DNA of 5,426 bases from Bacillota bacterium (GTDB lineage Bacteria; Bacillota; Bacilli; Alicyclobacillales; SLC66), in NCBI GenBank assembly GCA_021821185.1, contig JAKACU010000127.1, positions 1-5,426 on the forward strand. Direction: 5' to 3'. The notes under the pieces were generated by a model, which was not told the origin of the DNA, searched no databases, and was given only the letters and a program-made list of their open reading frames with translations. Shown in pieces: positions 1 to 5,426 of this stretch. Position 1 is the stretch's first letter, and the number at the start of each line of letters is the position of its first letter. Made by a program: the position numbers and the translations under genes.

Positions 1-1
1 C

Positions 2-2161
2 TCTGCGGCCGAGCATGAGTTGGAACGGACGCTTTTTGCAGCACAAAGCCGGCTAAAAACTCTTCAAGAACTGCAACATGAGCGAGATGGATTTGCAGGC
101 GGTCCCAAGGCGGTTTTGTTAGCTGGAGATGGTCATAAACTTACGGGTGTACACGGGGCGGTGGCTGATCTTTTTAAAGTAGAGCAAGAACATGAACGTG
201 CGATTGAAACGGCGTTAGGCGGAGCCATGCAAAATATTGTCATGGCCACCGAAGCAGATGCTCGAAAAGCGATTGATTATTTGAAAAAGCGTCAACTCGG
301 ACGCGCTACATTTTTGCCTCTTGAGACGATCAAAGGACGTAAAATTCCTTTACATGACTTGCAGATGGTTCGTTCAGCGAGTGGCTTTCTCGGCGTTGCA
401 TCTGAACTTGTCATGGCAGATGCCGTCTATCGGCACGTCGTTGATTGGCTCCTTGGCAATACGATTGTGGCGATAGGTCTTGCGCAGGCCAATACGATTG
501 CGCGAGTGTTGCAACACAGAGTGCGTGTGGTGACATTAGAAGGCGACGTGGTCAATCCTGGCGGCTCGATGTCAGGGGGAAGCGTTGCGAAAAGTGGTGT
601 CGGTCTTTTAAGCCGGTCTCGTGAGATTGATTCCCTGGTAAGCCGTGAAACGGAACTTGAAGTGAACTTGCGACACCTTACAGAAGAACGTGAGTCACTT
701 GTACTACAGGTGCAGCAAGATAAGCGTGACATAGCTGTATGGCAACAAGACCTTGTCGCGTGTGATCATGCTGTTCGCGAACATCAGGCAAACCAAGTGC
801 GTCTTGATGTTCAACTACAGGCTTTACAAGGGCAGGACATGGCTCGTGAAGCGGAGAATGAACGTATAAGTCAAGATATCGAACAAGCGAAGAACAAACT
901 TGTGTTTTTTCAAAACAGACTCGCACAGGCTCATGAAGCCGTTTTACAGATAGAACAGGAAATAGCCCAGCTCGAGCAAACGTTGTCTGCACTTGAAGAT
1001 GCACAATCGGATCAAAAGGACCGTATCACGGCGCTAAAAGTCGAAGTTGGACAGCGCCAGGAAATGGTTCGAGGCATGCAGCTGGCGATGGATCAGTTAA
1101 AAAAACGCAAGATTCATCTAGCGCAAGAGTCAGATCGCGTTGACTCGGAAACTGCTAAAACGCAAGAGCGCTTGAGCCAGTTGCGTCAAGAACTGGCAGC
1201 CTATGATCAAGCGGGAAAAGGTGCCGAAGAAATTCGCGATGGTGTACAGCGCGACTTGAGTGCTATGCGAACTTTGCGCGAAGTACGCATTCGCGCACTT
1301 GAAGAAGGCGAAAGTAAACGCAATAATTTACTCACAGACTTGCATGGACTTCAAGAAGAAATGCACAATCATGAATTGAATGTTAGCCGCATGGAAACGG
1401 AACTCGAAGGAAAAATGGAACTCTTGCGAGATGAACATGGACTTGGTTTGGAACTTGCCAAAGAAAAATATCCTGTGACAGAACAACCTAGCGATTTGCG
1501 TCCAAAAGTTCAATCCTTGCGCCGGGCTTTGGAGGCTTTCCCTGACATTCGTTTGGGTGCGATCGAAGAGTTGGAACGTCTTGAAGAGCGTTATGCGTTT
1601 TTACAAACGCAAGAGCAGGACTTGCTTGAAGCACAAGCGCAACTTGAACAATTAATTGAGAGAATCGATGAGGAAATGGCGCATCGCTTTATGGATGTGT
1701 TCTCGCAGGTCAGAGAACAGTTCCGCTTTGTATTTTCTTCCCTTTTTGACGGCGGAAAGGCCGATGTGTTTTTGCTTGATGAACAAGATCCACTTGGGTC
1801 AGGTATCGAAATTGTCGCCGAACCACCAGGCAAGAAAATGCAATCATTGTCGTTGTTAAGTGGTGGGGAAAGGGCGCTGACGGCACTCGCTCTGTTGTTT
1901 GCGATTTTGCGGGTGCGACCTGTGCCATTTTGTGTTCTTGATGAAGTAGAGGCTGCCCTTGATGAAGCAAATGTAGCTCGATTCGCTTCTTATTTACAGG
2001 AATTTTCCGCGCAAACACAGTTTATTGTCATTACGCATCGCAGAGGTACCATGGAAGCAGCTGATGTTCTCTATGGGGTCACGATGCAGGAGTCAGGCGT
2101 TTCAAAACTCGTGTCTGTACGGGTCATCGATGAAGAAGATGATTCCGTTGAATCGGCTTGA
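2..2161 (+). CDS. smc: Chromosome segregation/condensation ATPase SMC, C-terminal part (5' truncated by window edge)
   Basis: SMC is the ATPase of the bacterial condensin complex. It pairs with ScpA and ScpB, entraps DNA and helps compact and segregate chromosomes. The frame is open from base 2 with no natural start, so the N-terminal Walker A half lies upstream; 719 residues remain of a family length near 1,190. In fragment numbering, the hinge covers about 49-195 (starting GVHGAV, ending in the glycine-rich GGSMSGGS) and the Gln/Glu/Lys/Arg-rich returning coiled coil about 200-560. The C-terminal head follows, with the ABC signature LSGGE near 619, Walker B FCVLDE near 643, the D-loop ALDEAN near 651 and the switch histidine in ITHRRGT near 679. 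The protein ends in a short acidic tail. All C-terminal catalytic motifs look intact. The TTG at 20 is an internal leucine codon, not a start. ftsY begins about 29 bases after the stop, so the two are probably cotranscribed. Identification is secure. Confidence 0.97.
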   Translation, partial: SAAEHELERTLFAAQSRLKTLQELQHERDGFAGGPKAVLLAGDGHKLTGVHGAVADLFKVEQEHERAIETALGGAMQNIVMATEADARKAIDYLKKRQLGRATFLPLETIKGRKIPLHDLQMVRSASGFLGVASELVMADAVYRHVVDWLLGNTIVAIGLAQANTIARVLQHRVRVVTLEGDVVNPGGSMSGGSVAKSGVGLLSRSREIDSLVSRETELEVNLRHLTEERESLVLQVQQDKRDIAVWQQDLVACDHAVREHQANQVRLDVQLQALQGQDMAREAENERISQDIEQAKNKLVFFQNRLAQAHEAVLQIEQEIAQLEQTLSALEDAQSDQKDRITALKVEVGQRQEMVRGMQLAMDQLKKRKIHLAQESDRVDSETAKTQERLSQLRQELAAYDQAGKGAEEIRDGVQRDLSAMRTLREVRIRALEEGESKRNNLLTDLHGLQEEMHNHELNVSRMETELEGKMELLRDEHGLGLELAKEKYPVTEQPSDLRPKVQSLRRALEAFPDIRLGAIEELERLEERYAFLQTQEQDLLEAQAQLEQLIERIDEEMAHRFMDVFSQVREQFRFVFSSLFDGGKADVFLLDEQDPLGSGIEIVAEPPGKKMQSLSLLSGGERALTALALLFAILRVRPVPFCVLDEVEAALDEANVARFASYLQEFSAQTQFIVITHRRGTMEAADVLYGVTMQESGVSKLVSVRVIDEEDDSVESA

Positions 2162-2190
2162 TAATGCAGTTCTAGAGAAAGAAGGCCTTG

Positions 2191-3132
2191 ATGGTGGGCA
2201 TTTTTGATCGTTTGAAAGTAAGTTTGACAAAAACCAGGCAAGCGTTTACTGATCGTGTTGAAACAATTTTACGTAGAAGACGTATTGACGAAGATCTTTA
2301 TGATGAACTCGAAGAAACGTTGCTTGCCGCCGACATCGGCTTTGAAACTACTCAGTTCTTGCTGGACCGGATGCAAAAAGAAGCTCGTCGTAAAAAATTG
2401 GAGACGGCTGATCAATTGGTTCCTGTACTGCAAGAAGCTATCGTGGAGATCCTTGGTGAGGATCCTGAACCTCTTACTCTCGCGTCACCGGGGCCCACGG
2501 TAATCCTTTTCGTCGGTGTCAACGGTGTTGGCAAAACGACAACGATTGGTAAGCTGGCAAAAAAATGGAGCGATGCGGGCAAAAAAGTGGTACTCGCAGC
2601 TGGTGACACGTTTCGCGCAGCGGCGATCGAACAATTGATCATTTGGGGCGAACGCGCGTCTGTGGATGTCATTCGGCAAACCACAGGGTCTGATCCAGCT
2701 GCTGTAATCTTTGATGCAATCAATGCGGCAAAGGCGCGCGGAGCCGATATTCTTCTATGCGATACAGCTGGGCGTTTACAAAATAAGGCGAATCTCATGG
2801 AAGAGCTAGAGAAGGTGTACCGCATAATCGCACGGGAATTACCTGGTGCACCCCATGAAGTTCTCTTAGTGCTTGATGCGACGACTGGGCAAAATGCTAT
2901 AACGCAGGCGAAGTTATTTGGCGACGTCGCGAAAGTAACAGGTATCGTGTTGACGAAACTTGACGGTACAGCCAAAGGGGGTGTTGTGATCGGCATTAAA
3001 CAGGCACTGCAAATTCCTGTTAAATGGATAGGTCTCGGTGAAAGTATTGATGATCTTCAACCGTTCTCAGCGGGGGGTTATGCGCAAGCGCTTTTTAGTG
3101 GTGCAACTTGGGTTGACGAGGACCATACCTGA
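2191..3132 (+). CDS. ftsY: Signal recognition particle receptor FtsY (SRP GTPase)
   Basis: FtsY is the membrane-associated receptor for the signal recognition particle. Its GTPase pairs with that of Ffh to hand ribosome-nascent chain complexes to the Sec translocon. From the ATG the protein has 313 residues: a short basic, amphipathic N-terminus (GIFDRLKVSL), a helical N domain to about residue 95, then the G domain. GTPase motifs are G1 GVNGVGKTTT (109-118, Lys115), G2 DTFRAAA (139-145), G3 DTAGR (191-195), G4 TKLDG (from 255) and a closing GLGE...DDLQPF. The long acidic A domain of the E. coli protein is absent, as is usual in Bacillota. The start is ambiguous between ATG 2191 and GTG 2194. 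The Shine-Dalgarno AGAAAGAAGG (2176-2185) leaves 5 bases before the ATG and 8 before the GTG, and the GTG would give the familiar MGIF opening. A TTG at 2188 is too close to the ribosome site. Function is secure; the start is uncertain by one codon. Confidence 0.96.
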   Translation: MVGIFDRLKVSLTKTRQAFTDRVETILRRRRIDEDLYDELEETLLAADIGFETTQFLLDRMQKEARRKKLETADQLVPVLQEAIVEILGEDPEPLTLASPGPTVILFVGVNGVGKTTTIGKLAKKWSDAGKKVVLAAGDTFRAAAIEQLIIWGERASVDVIRQTTGSDPAAVIFDAINAAKARGADILLCDTAGRLQNKANLMEELEKVYRIIARELPGAPHEVLLVLDATTGQNAITQAKLFGDVAKVTGIVLTKLDGTAKGGVVIGIKQALQIPVKWIGLGESIDDLQPFSAGGYAQALFSGATWVDEDHT

Positions 3133-3151
3133 CAAGTATAACTACTTGACA
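3130..3151. repeat. Imperfect inverted repeat overlapping ftsY stop and ylxM -35 box
   Basis: The arms TGACAAGTA (3130-3138) and TACTTGACA (3143-3151) pair at 8 of 9 positions around the 4-base centre TAAC; the inner six pairs (CAAGTA/TACTTG) are perfect. The left arm contains the ftsY TGA stop and the right arm contains the TTGACA -35 box. No T-run follows and the stem is AT-rich, so it does not look like an intrinsic terminator. The position would suit an operator bound by a dimeric regulator. That role is inference only, and chance is possible because the -35 sequence fixes much of one arm. Confidence 0.5.
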
Positions 3152-3174
3152 GGCGATACGTTATTTAGTACGAT
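3146..3174 (+). promoter_or_regulatory. Sigma-A-type promoter upstream of ylxM-ffh
   Basis: A perfect -35 hexamer TTGACA (3146-3151) is followed, after a 17-base spacer, by the -10 hexamer TACGAT (3169-3174). The -10 keeps T1, A2, A5 and T6 of the TATAAT consensus. There is no TG extension in front of it. Initiation would fall near 3181, giving a leader of about 23 bases before the ylxM TTG, which still includes the Shine-Dalgarno. It lies in the only sizeable gap between ftsY and ylxM. It would drive ylxM, ffh, rpsP and probably khpA independently of smc-ftsY. The match is strong but the prediction rests on sequence alone. Confidence 0.7.
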
Positions 3175-3187
3175 AGGCAATGTCTTG

Positions 3188-3197
3188 AAAGGTGATC
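3188..3197 (+). promoter_or_regulatory. Ribosome binding site that decides the ylxM start
   Basis: AAAGGTGATC contains eight consecutive bases (AGGTGATC, 3190-3197) complementary to the 3' end of Bacillota 16S rRNA. It overlaps the in-frame GTG at 3192, so that GTG cannot be the start served by this site. The next in-frame start codon is TTG 3204, six bases after the site and 11 bases after its GG. The neighbouring ffh site has nearly the same geometry. Confidence 0.75.
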
Positions 3198-3203
3198 GGT
3201 CAG

Positions 3204-3524
3204 TTGGATAAAGCGGTTCAAGCTCATCTTCTTTATGACTGTTATAGTTTGATGTTAACAGAACGCCAGCGAGAAACGTTTGAACTGTACTATTTTGAAG
3301 ACTTTTCGCTCGCGGAGATTGCAGATCATTTATCCATTTCGCGGCAAGCTGTTCATGATATCGTACACCGTACGGTTCAACAACTTACGGATTTTGAGGA
3401 TAAACTGCATCTTTTAGACAGTTTATTGAAACGACGTATTACCCTGCAAAAACTTCAAGAACGACTCACGTCCTTAGGTATTCATGATGATCATATATCC
3501 AAGTTAATGAACGAGTTGTTGTAA
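3204..3524 (+). CDS. ylxM: YlxM family (UPF0122) putative DNA-binding helix-turn-helix protein
   Basis: This is a small protein of 106 residues, close to the roughly 110 of the Bacillus subtilis member, that almost always sits directly before ffh in Bacillota. Its architecture resembles sigma-70 region 4: an N-terminal helix, then LTERQRETFELYYFEDFS (about 18-35), and a helix-turn-helix at about 34-57 (LAEIADHLSISRQAVHDIVHRT), followed by a Leu- and Lys/Arg-rich C-terminal helix. The helix-turn-helix suggests nucleic-acid binding. The family is proposed to modulate or associate with the SRP pathway, but its exact role is not settled to my knowledge. The start is taken as TTG 3204 because the ribosome site covers the upstream GTG at 3192; from the TTG, the opening (M)DKAVQAHLLYDCY lines up with the start of known YlxM proteins. 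ffh begins 29 bases after its stop. The family call is confident, the function is not. Confidence 0.92.
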   Translation: MDKAVQAHLLYDCYSLMLTERQRETFELYYFEDFSLAEIADHLSISRQAVHDIVHRTVQQLTDFEDKLHLLDSLLKRRITLQKLQERLTSLGIHDDHISKLMNELL

Positions 3525-3553
3525 AGAGATCGACGACAGGTGGTGACTACGTC

Positions 3554-4960
3554 ATGTTTGATGCGCTTTCTTTGCGTTTGCAAGGGGCTTTTCAAAAATT
3601 GCGCAGCAAAGGGCGATTGACAGAAGATGATGTCAAAGATGCGATGCGCGAGATTCGCAGAGCCCTCTTAGAAGCTGACGTACACCATGCCGTCGCAAAG
3701 GAGTTTACAGAACGAGTCCGTGAAAAAGCGGTGGGCCAAGAGATTTTACAGAGCTTATCCGCTGCGCAACAAGTCGTGAAAATTGTTCACGACGAGTTAG
3801 TATCACTCATGGGCGGTGAACAGGAGCGAATTGCGCGAGCTGCCAAGCCGCCGACTGTTGTTATGTTAGTTGGATTGCAAGGTGCAGGGAAAACCACGGC
3901 TGCGGCGAAACTTGCACGGCATCTCGTGATTAAGGAGCATAGACGTCCACTTTTGGTGGCAGCTGATATCTATCGCCCGGCGGCCATTGATCAGTTGCGA
4001 ATTTTGGCGCAGCAAATTGACGTAGCGATCTATGCACCGGGTAATCACATATCGCCTCCTGATATCGTACGTGATGCGATGGAAGAAGCTCGTCGAGCAG
4101 GTAATGACTATGTTATTATCGACACGGCTGGTCGATTGCACATTGATGAGACATTGATGCAAGAGTTATCTGTGATGAAAGATATTGCCCAACCGCATGA
4201 GATCTTGCTTGTGATTGATGCTATGACAGGGCAAGATGCGATTACGGTAGCTGAGCACTTTCATAGTCAATTGTCAGTTACGGGGATCGTCCTGACAAAA
4301 CTTGATGGCGATACGCGCGGCGGGGCAGCACTGACAGTTCGTCATGTAACTGGATGTCCCGTCAAGTTTGTTGGAACCGGTGAAAAGACAGATGCACTTG
4401 AACCCTTTTATCCCGATCGTATGGCGTCGCGGATTTTAGGGATGGGCGATGTGCTGTCGCTGATCGAAAAGGCACAGGAAACGATCGATGAAAAGCAAGC
4501 TAAGGAACTTGAAGCAAAACTTCTTAAAAACGAATTTACGTTAGATGATTTTCTGGCGCAATTACAACAAGTTCGCAAGTTGGGACCGCTCGATCAATTA
4601 CTAGGTATGCTCCCTGGCATGGGTAAGTTAAAACAATTGCCTGCAGGTGCCGTGGATGGTTCTCAAATGAGTAAGGTTGAAGCAATTATCCTCTCGATGT
4701 CAAAGGCAGAACGTGCAAAGCCTGAGCTTGTGACTAAAAGCTCCAGCCGACGTATCCGAATTGCCAAAGGCAGCGGTACGCAGGTCAAAGATGTCAATCA
4801 GCTTTTACGCCAGTTTGAAGAGATGCGTAAAATGATGAAACAATTTTCTTCCTTGGCCAAGGGCGGCAAGAAGGGCCTAGGCAGTTTAGCGGGTGCTATG
4901 GGATCCATGGGTAAAAAAGGCGGATTACCTTTTCCACACGGTGGCAAGCGTCGCAAATGA
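3554..4960 (+). CDS. ffh: Signal recognition particle protein Ffh (SRP54 homologue)
   Basis: Ffh is the protein subunit of SRP. It binds the SRP RNA, recognises hydrophobic signal sequences on translating ribosomes and docks with FtsY through GTP-dependent pairing. The 468 residues are a slightly long but ordinary size. Order: N domain (about 1-95, with the MREIRRALLEADV region), G domain with G1 GLQGAGKTT (107-115, Lys113), G2 DIYRPAA (138-144), G3 DTAGR (190-194), G4 TKLDGD (248-253) and closing GTGEKTDALEPF. The methionine-rich M domain starts at about 325 and includes the LDQLLGMLPGMGKLK finger-loop stretch and the RNA-binding signature SRRIRIAKGSGT, where Ile takes the variable position often held by Lys or Gln. 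The C-terminal tail is rich in Gly, Lys and Met and ends GGKRRK. The ATG has an AGGTGGTGA ribosome site (3538-3546) seven bases upstream. No damage is visible. Confidence 0.98.
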   Translation: MFDALSLRLQGAFQKLRSKGRLTEDDVKDAMREIRRALLEADVHHAVAKEFTERVREKAVGQEILQSLSAAQQVVKIVHDELVSLMGGEQERIARAAKPPTVVMLVGLQGAGKTTAAAKLARHLVIKEHRRPLLVAADIYRPAAIDQLRILAQQIDVAIYAPGNHISPPDIVRDAMEEARRAGNDYVIIDTAGRLHIDETLMQELSVMKDIAQPHEILLVIDAMTGQDAITVAEHFHSQLSVTGIVLTKLDGDTRGGAALTVRHVTGCPVKFVGTGEKTDALEPFYPDRMASRILGMGDVLSLIEKAQETIDEKQAKELEAKLLKNEFTLDDFLAQLQQVRKLGPLDQLLGMLPGMGKLKQLPAGAVDGSQMSKVEAIILSMSKAERAKPELVTKSSSRRIRIAKGSGTQVKDVNQLLRQFEEMRKMMKQFSSLAKGGKKGLGSLAGAMGSMGKKGGLPFPHGGKRRK

Positions 4961-5002
4961 CGCATGGCTGTCATTGATGCAAATGATTTCGGATACTTCA
5001 TC

Positions 5003-5012
5003 AAGGAGGTGA
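5003..5012 (+). promoter_or_regulatory. Consensus ribosome binding site fixing the rpsP start
   Basis: AAGGAGGTGA is fully complementary to the 3' end of Bacillota 16S rRNA and lies five bases before ATG 5018. It rules out the upstream in-frame ATG at 4964, which lacks a ribosome site and would add 18 residues not found in S16 proteins. It is the strongest ribosome site in the window, as expected for a ribosomal protein gene. Confidence 0.9.
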
Positions 5013-5017
5013 AAACG

Positions 5018-5290
5018 ATGGCAGTAAAAATTCGTTTAAAACGTATGGGTGCTAAAAAAGCTCCGTTTTATCGTGTGGTGGTTTCCGATTCAAGGTCGCC
5101 TCGTGATGGTCGGTTTATCGAAGAGATTGGCACCTATAATCCTTTAACGACCCCAGCACAAATCAATATCAAAGAAGACCGTGCATTGTATTGGTTGGGA
5201 ACTGGCGCACAACCTTCTGACTCAGCGCGTAATTTGTTGAGCATGTCTGGAATCATGAAAAAGGTGCATGAACAGCGTCTTAGCAAGTAA
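5018..5290 (+). CDS. rpsP: 30S ribosomal protein S16 (bS16)
   Basis: bS16 is a small basic protein of the 30S subunit that binds 16S rRNA and is important in 30S assembly. The 90-residue product has the standard family length and opening, [19 protein letters not shown], followed by [23 protein letters not shown] in the conserved core. The family's GAQPSD stretch (about 62-67) is present near the end. The start at 5018 is set by the consensus ribosome site just upstream. It follows ffh after 57 bases and precedes khpA by 48 bases with no terminator between, so it probably shares the ffh transcript. In Bacillota rimM, trmD and rplS usually follow, which would lie beyond this window. Confidence 0.98.
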   Translation: MAVKIRLKRMGAKKAPFYRVVVSDSRSPRDGRFIEEIGTYNPLTTPAQINIKEDRALYWLGTGAQPSDSARNLLSMSGIMKKVHEQRLSK

Positions 5291-5338
5291 GTTTTTGGTT
5301 TTGATCGTTAGCACGGACCAGTCGAAGGCGGGATCACC

Positions 5339-5426
5339 GTGAAAGAACTCGTTGAATTGATTGCGCGTAACCTCGTTGATAACCCGGATGATGTTCAAGT
5401 GCACGAAGTGCAGGGTGAACGTGCCA
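5339..5426 (+). CDS. khpA: KH-domain RNA-binding protein KhpA (YlqC family), N-terminal part (3' truncated by window edge)
   Basis: KhpA is a small single-KH-domain RNA-binding protein of about 76-80 residues. In other Bacillota it works with KhpB (Jag/EloR) and affects cell elongation and division. Only the first 29 codons are present, reading MKELVELIARNLV then DNPDDVQVHEVQGERA. This matches the opening helix and first strand of the YlqC family. The GxxG nucleic-acid-binding loop lies beyond the window, so the RNA-binding core cannot be checked. The start is GTG 5339, preceded at seven bases by the Shine-Dalgarno-like AAGGCGG (5325-5331). The place after rpsP is the usual one in this phylum and supports the call. 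Whether the gene is complete is unknown. Confidence 0.88.
   Translation, partial: MKELVELIARNLVDNPDDVQVHEVQGERA

Noticed and set aside
2224..2252. TTGACA inside ftsY as a promoter -35 box
   Set aside because: At 17 bases spacing the -10 would be TACTGA, matching only two consensus positions, and the region encodes the conserved FtsY N-terminus.
2412..2996. Long antisense open frame (194 codons) opposite the ftsY G domain
   Set aside because: It lies wholly inside ftsY, encodes a Ser/Thr/Pro/Ala-rich sequence typical of a reverse-frame shadow, and matches no family I recognise.
3617..3645. TTGACA inside ffh as a promoter -35 box
   Set aside because: The hexamer at 17 bases spacing is TGCGAT, lacking the key A2, and it lies in coding sequence with no gene start nearby.
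4974..4997. TTGATG and GATACT before rpsP as a promoter
   Set aside because: The spacer is only 12 bases, far too short for a sigma-A promoter.
4964..5017. Upstream in-frame ATG that would extend bS16 by 18 residues
   Set aside because: There is no ribosome site before 4964, the extra residues are foreign to S16, and a consensus site sits directly before ATG 5018.
5279..5304. Terminator after rpsP (CTTA/TAAG followed by T-rich sequence)
   Set aside because: The stem has only four weak pairs and the T-run is broken by GG; khpA follows closely, so read-through is expected.
5331..5338. GGATCACC identical to the start of the 16S rRNA 3' tail
   Set aside because: It is the same sense as the rRNA rather than its complement, only eight bases long, and no other rRNA sequence surrounds it; chance is the simplest explanation.

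Overview
The window is a conserved housekeeping segment of a Bacillota (Firmicutes) chromosome. It runs in the order smc (3' part) - ftsY - ylxM - ffh - rpsP - khpA (5' part), all on the + strand. This order, with ylxM next to ffh and a KH-domain gene after rpsP, matches the Bacillus-type smc-to-rplS neighbourhood. Strong AAGGAGG-type ribosome binding sites and the use of GTG and TTG starts agree with that. The proteins look like those of Bacillales, possibly an Alicyclobacillaceae-like lineage, but the genus is a guess made without any search.

Layout: bases 2-2161 encode the C-terminal part of the SMC chromosome condensation ATPase (hinge, returning coiled coil and C-terminal ATPase half). 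After 29 bases comes ftsY (about 2191-3132), the SRP receptor GTPase. The 71-base gap before ylxM holds a good sigma-A-type promoter (TTGACA, 17 bases, TACGAT) and an inverted repeat that overlaps both the ftsY stop codon and the -35 box. ylxM follows (3204-3524, TTG start), then ffh (3554-4960), the SRP protein GTPase. rpsP (5018-5290) encodes ribosomal protein bS16, and the first 29 codons of khpA (5339 onward) run off the window edge.

How the genes work together: Ffh binds the SRP RNA and signal sequences emerging from the ribosome. FtsY receives the complex at the membrane, and the two related GTPases activate each other. YlxM is a small helix-turn-helix protein linked to SRP by its position. 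bS16 and KhpA are a ribosome component and an RNA-binding protein that continue the translation theme. SMC is functionally separate and shares only the transcription unit. The internal promoter would let ylxM-ffh-rpsP-khpA be expressed apart from smc-ftsY.

I see no RNA gene, insertion sequence, CRISPR array, prophage gene or convincing terminator. No undescribed system was found. The most noteworthy item is the compact promoter and inverted repeat between ftsY and ylxM.
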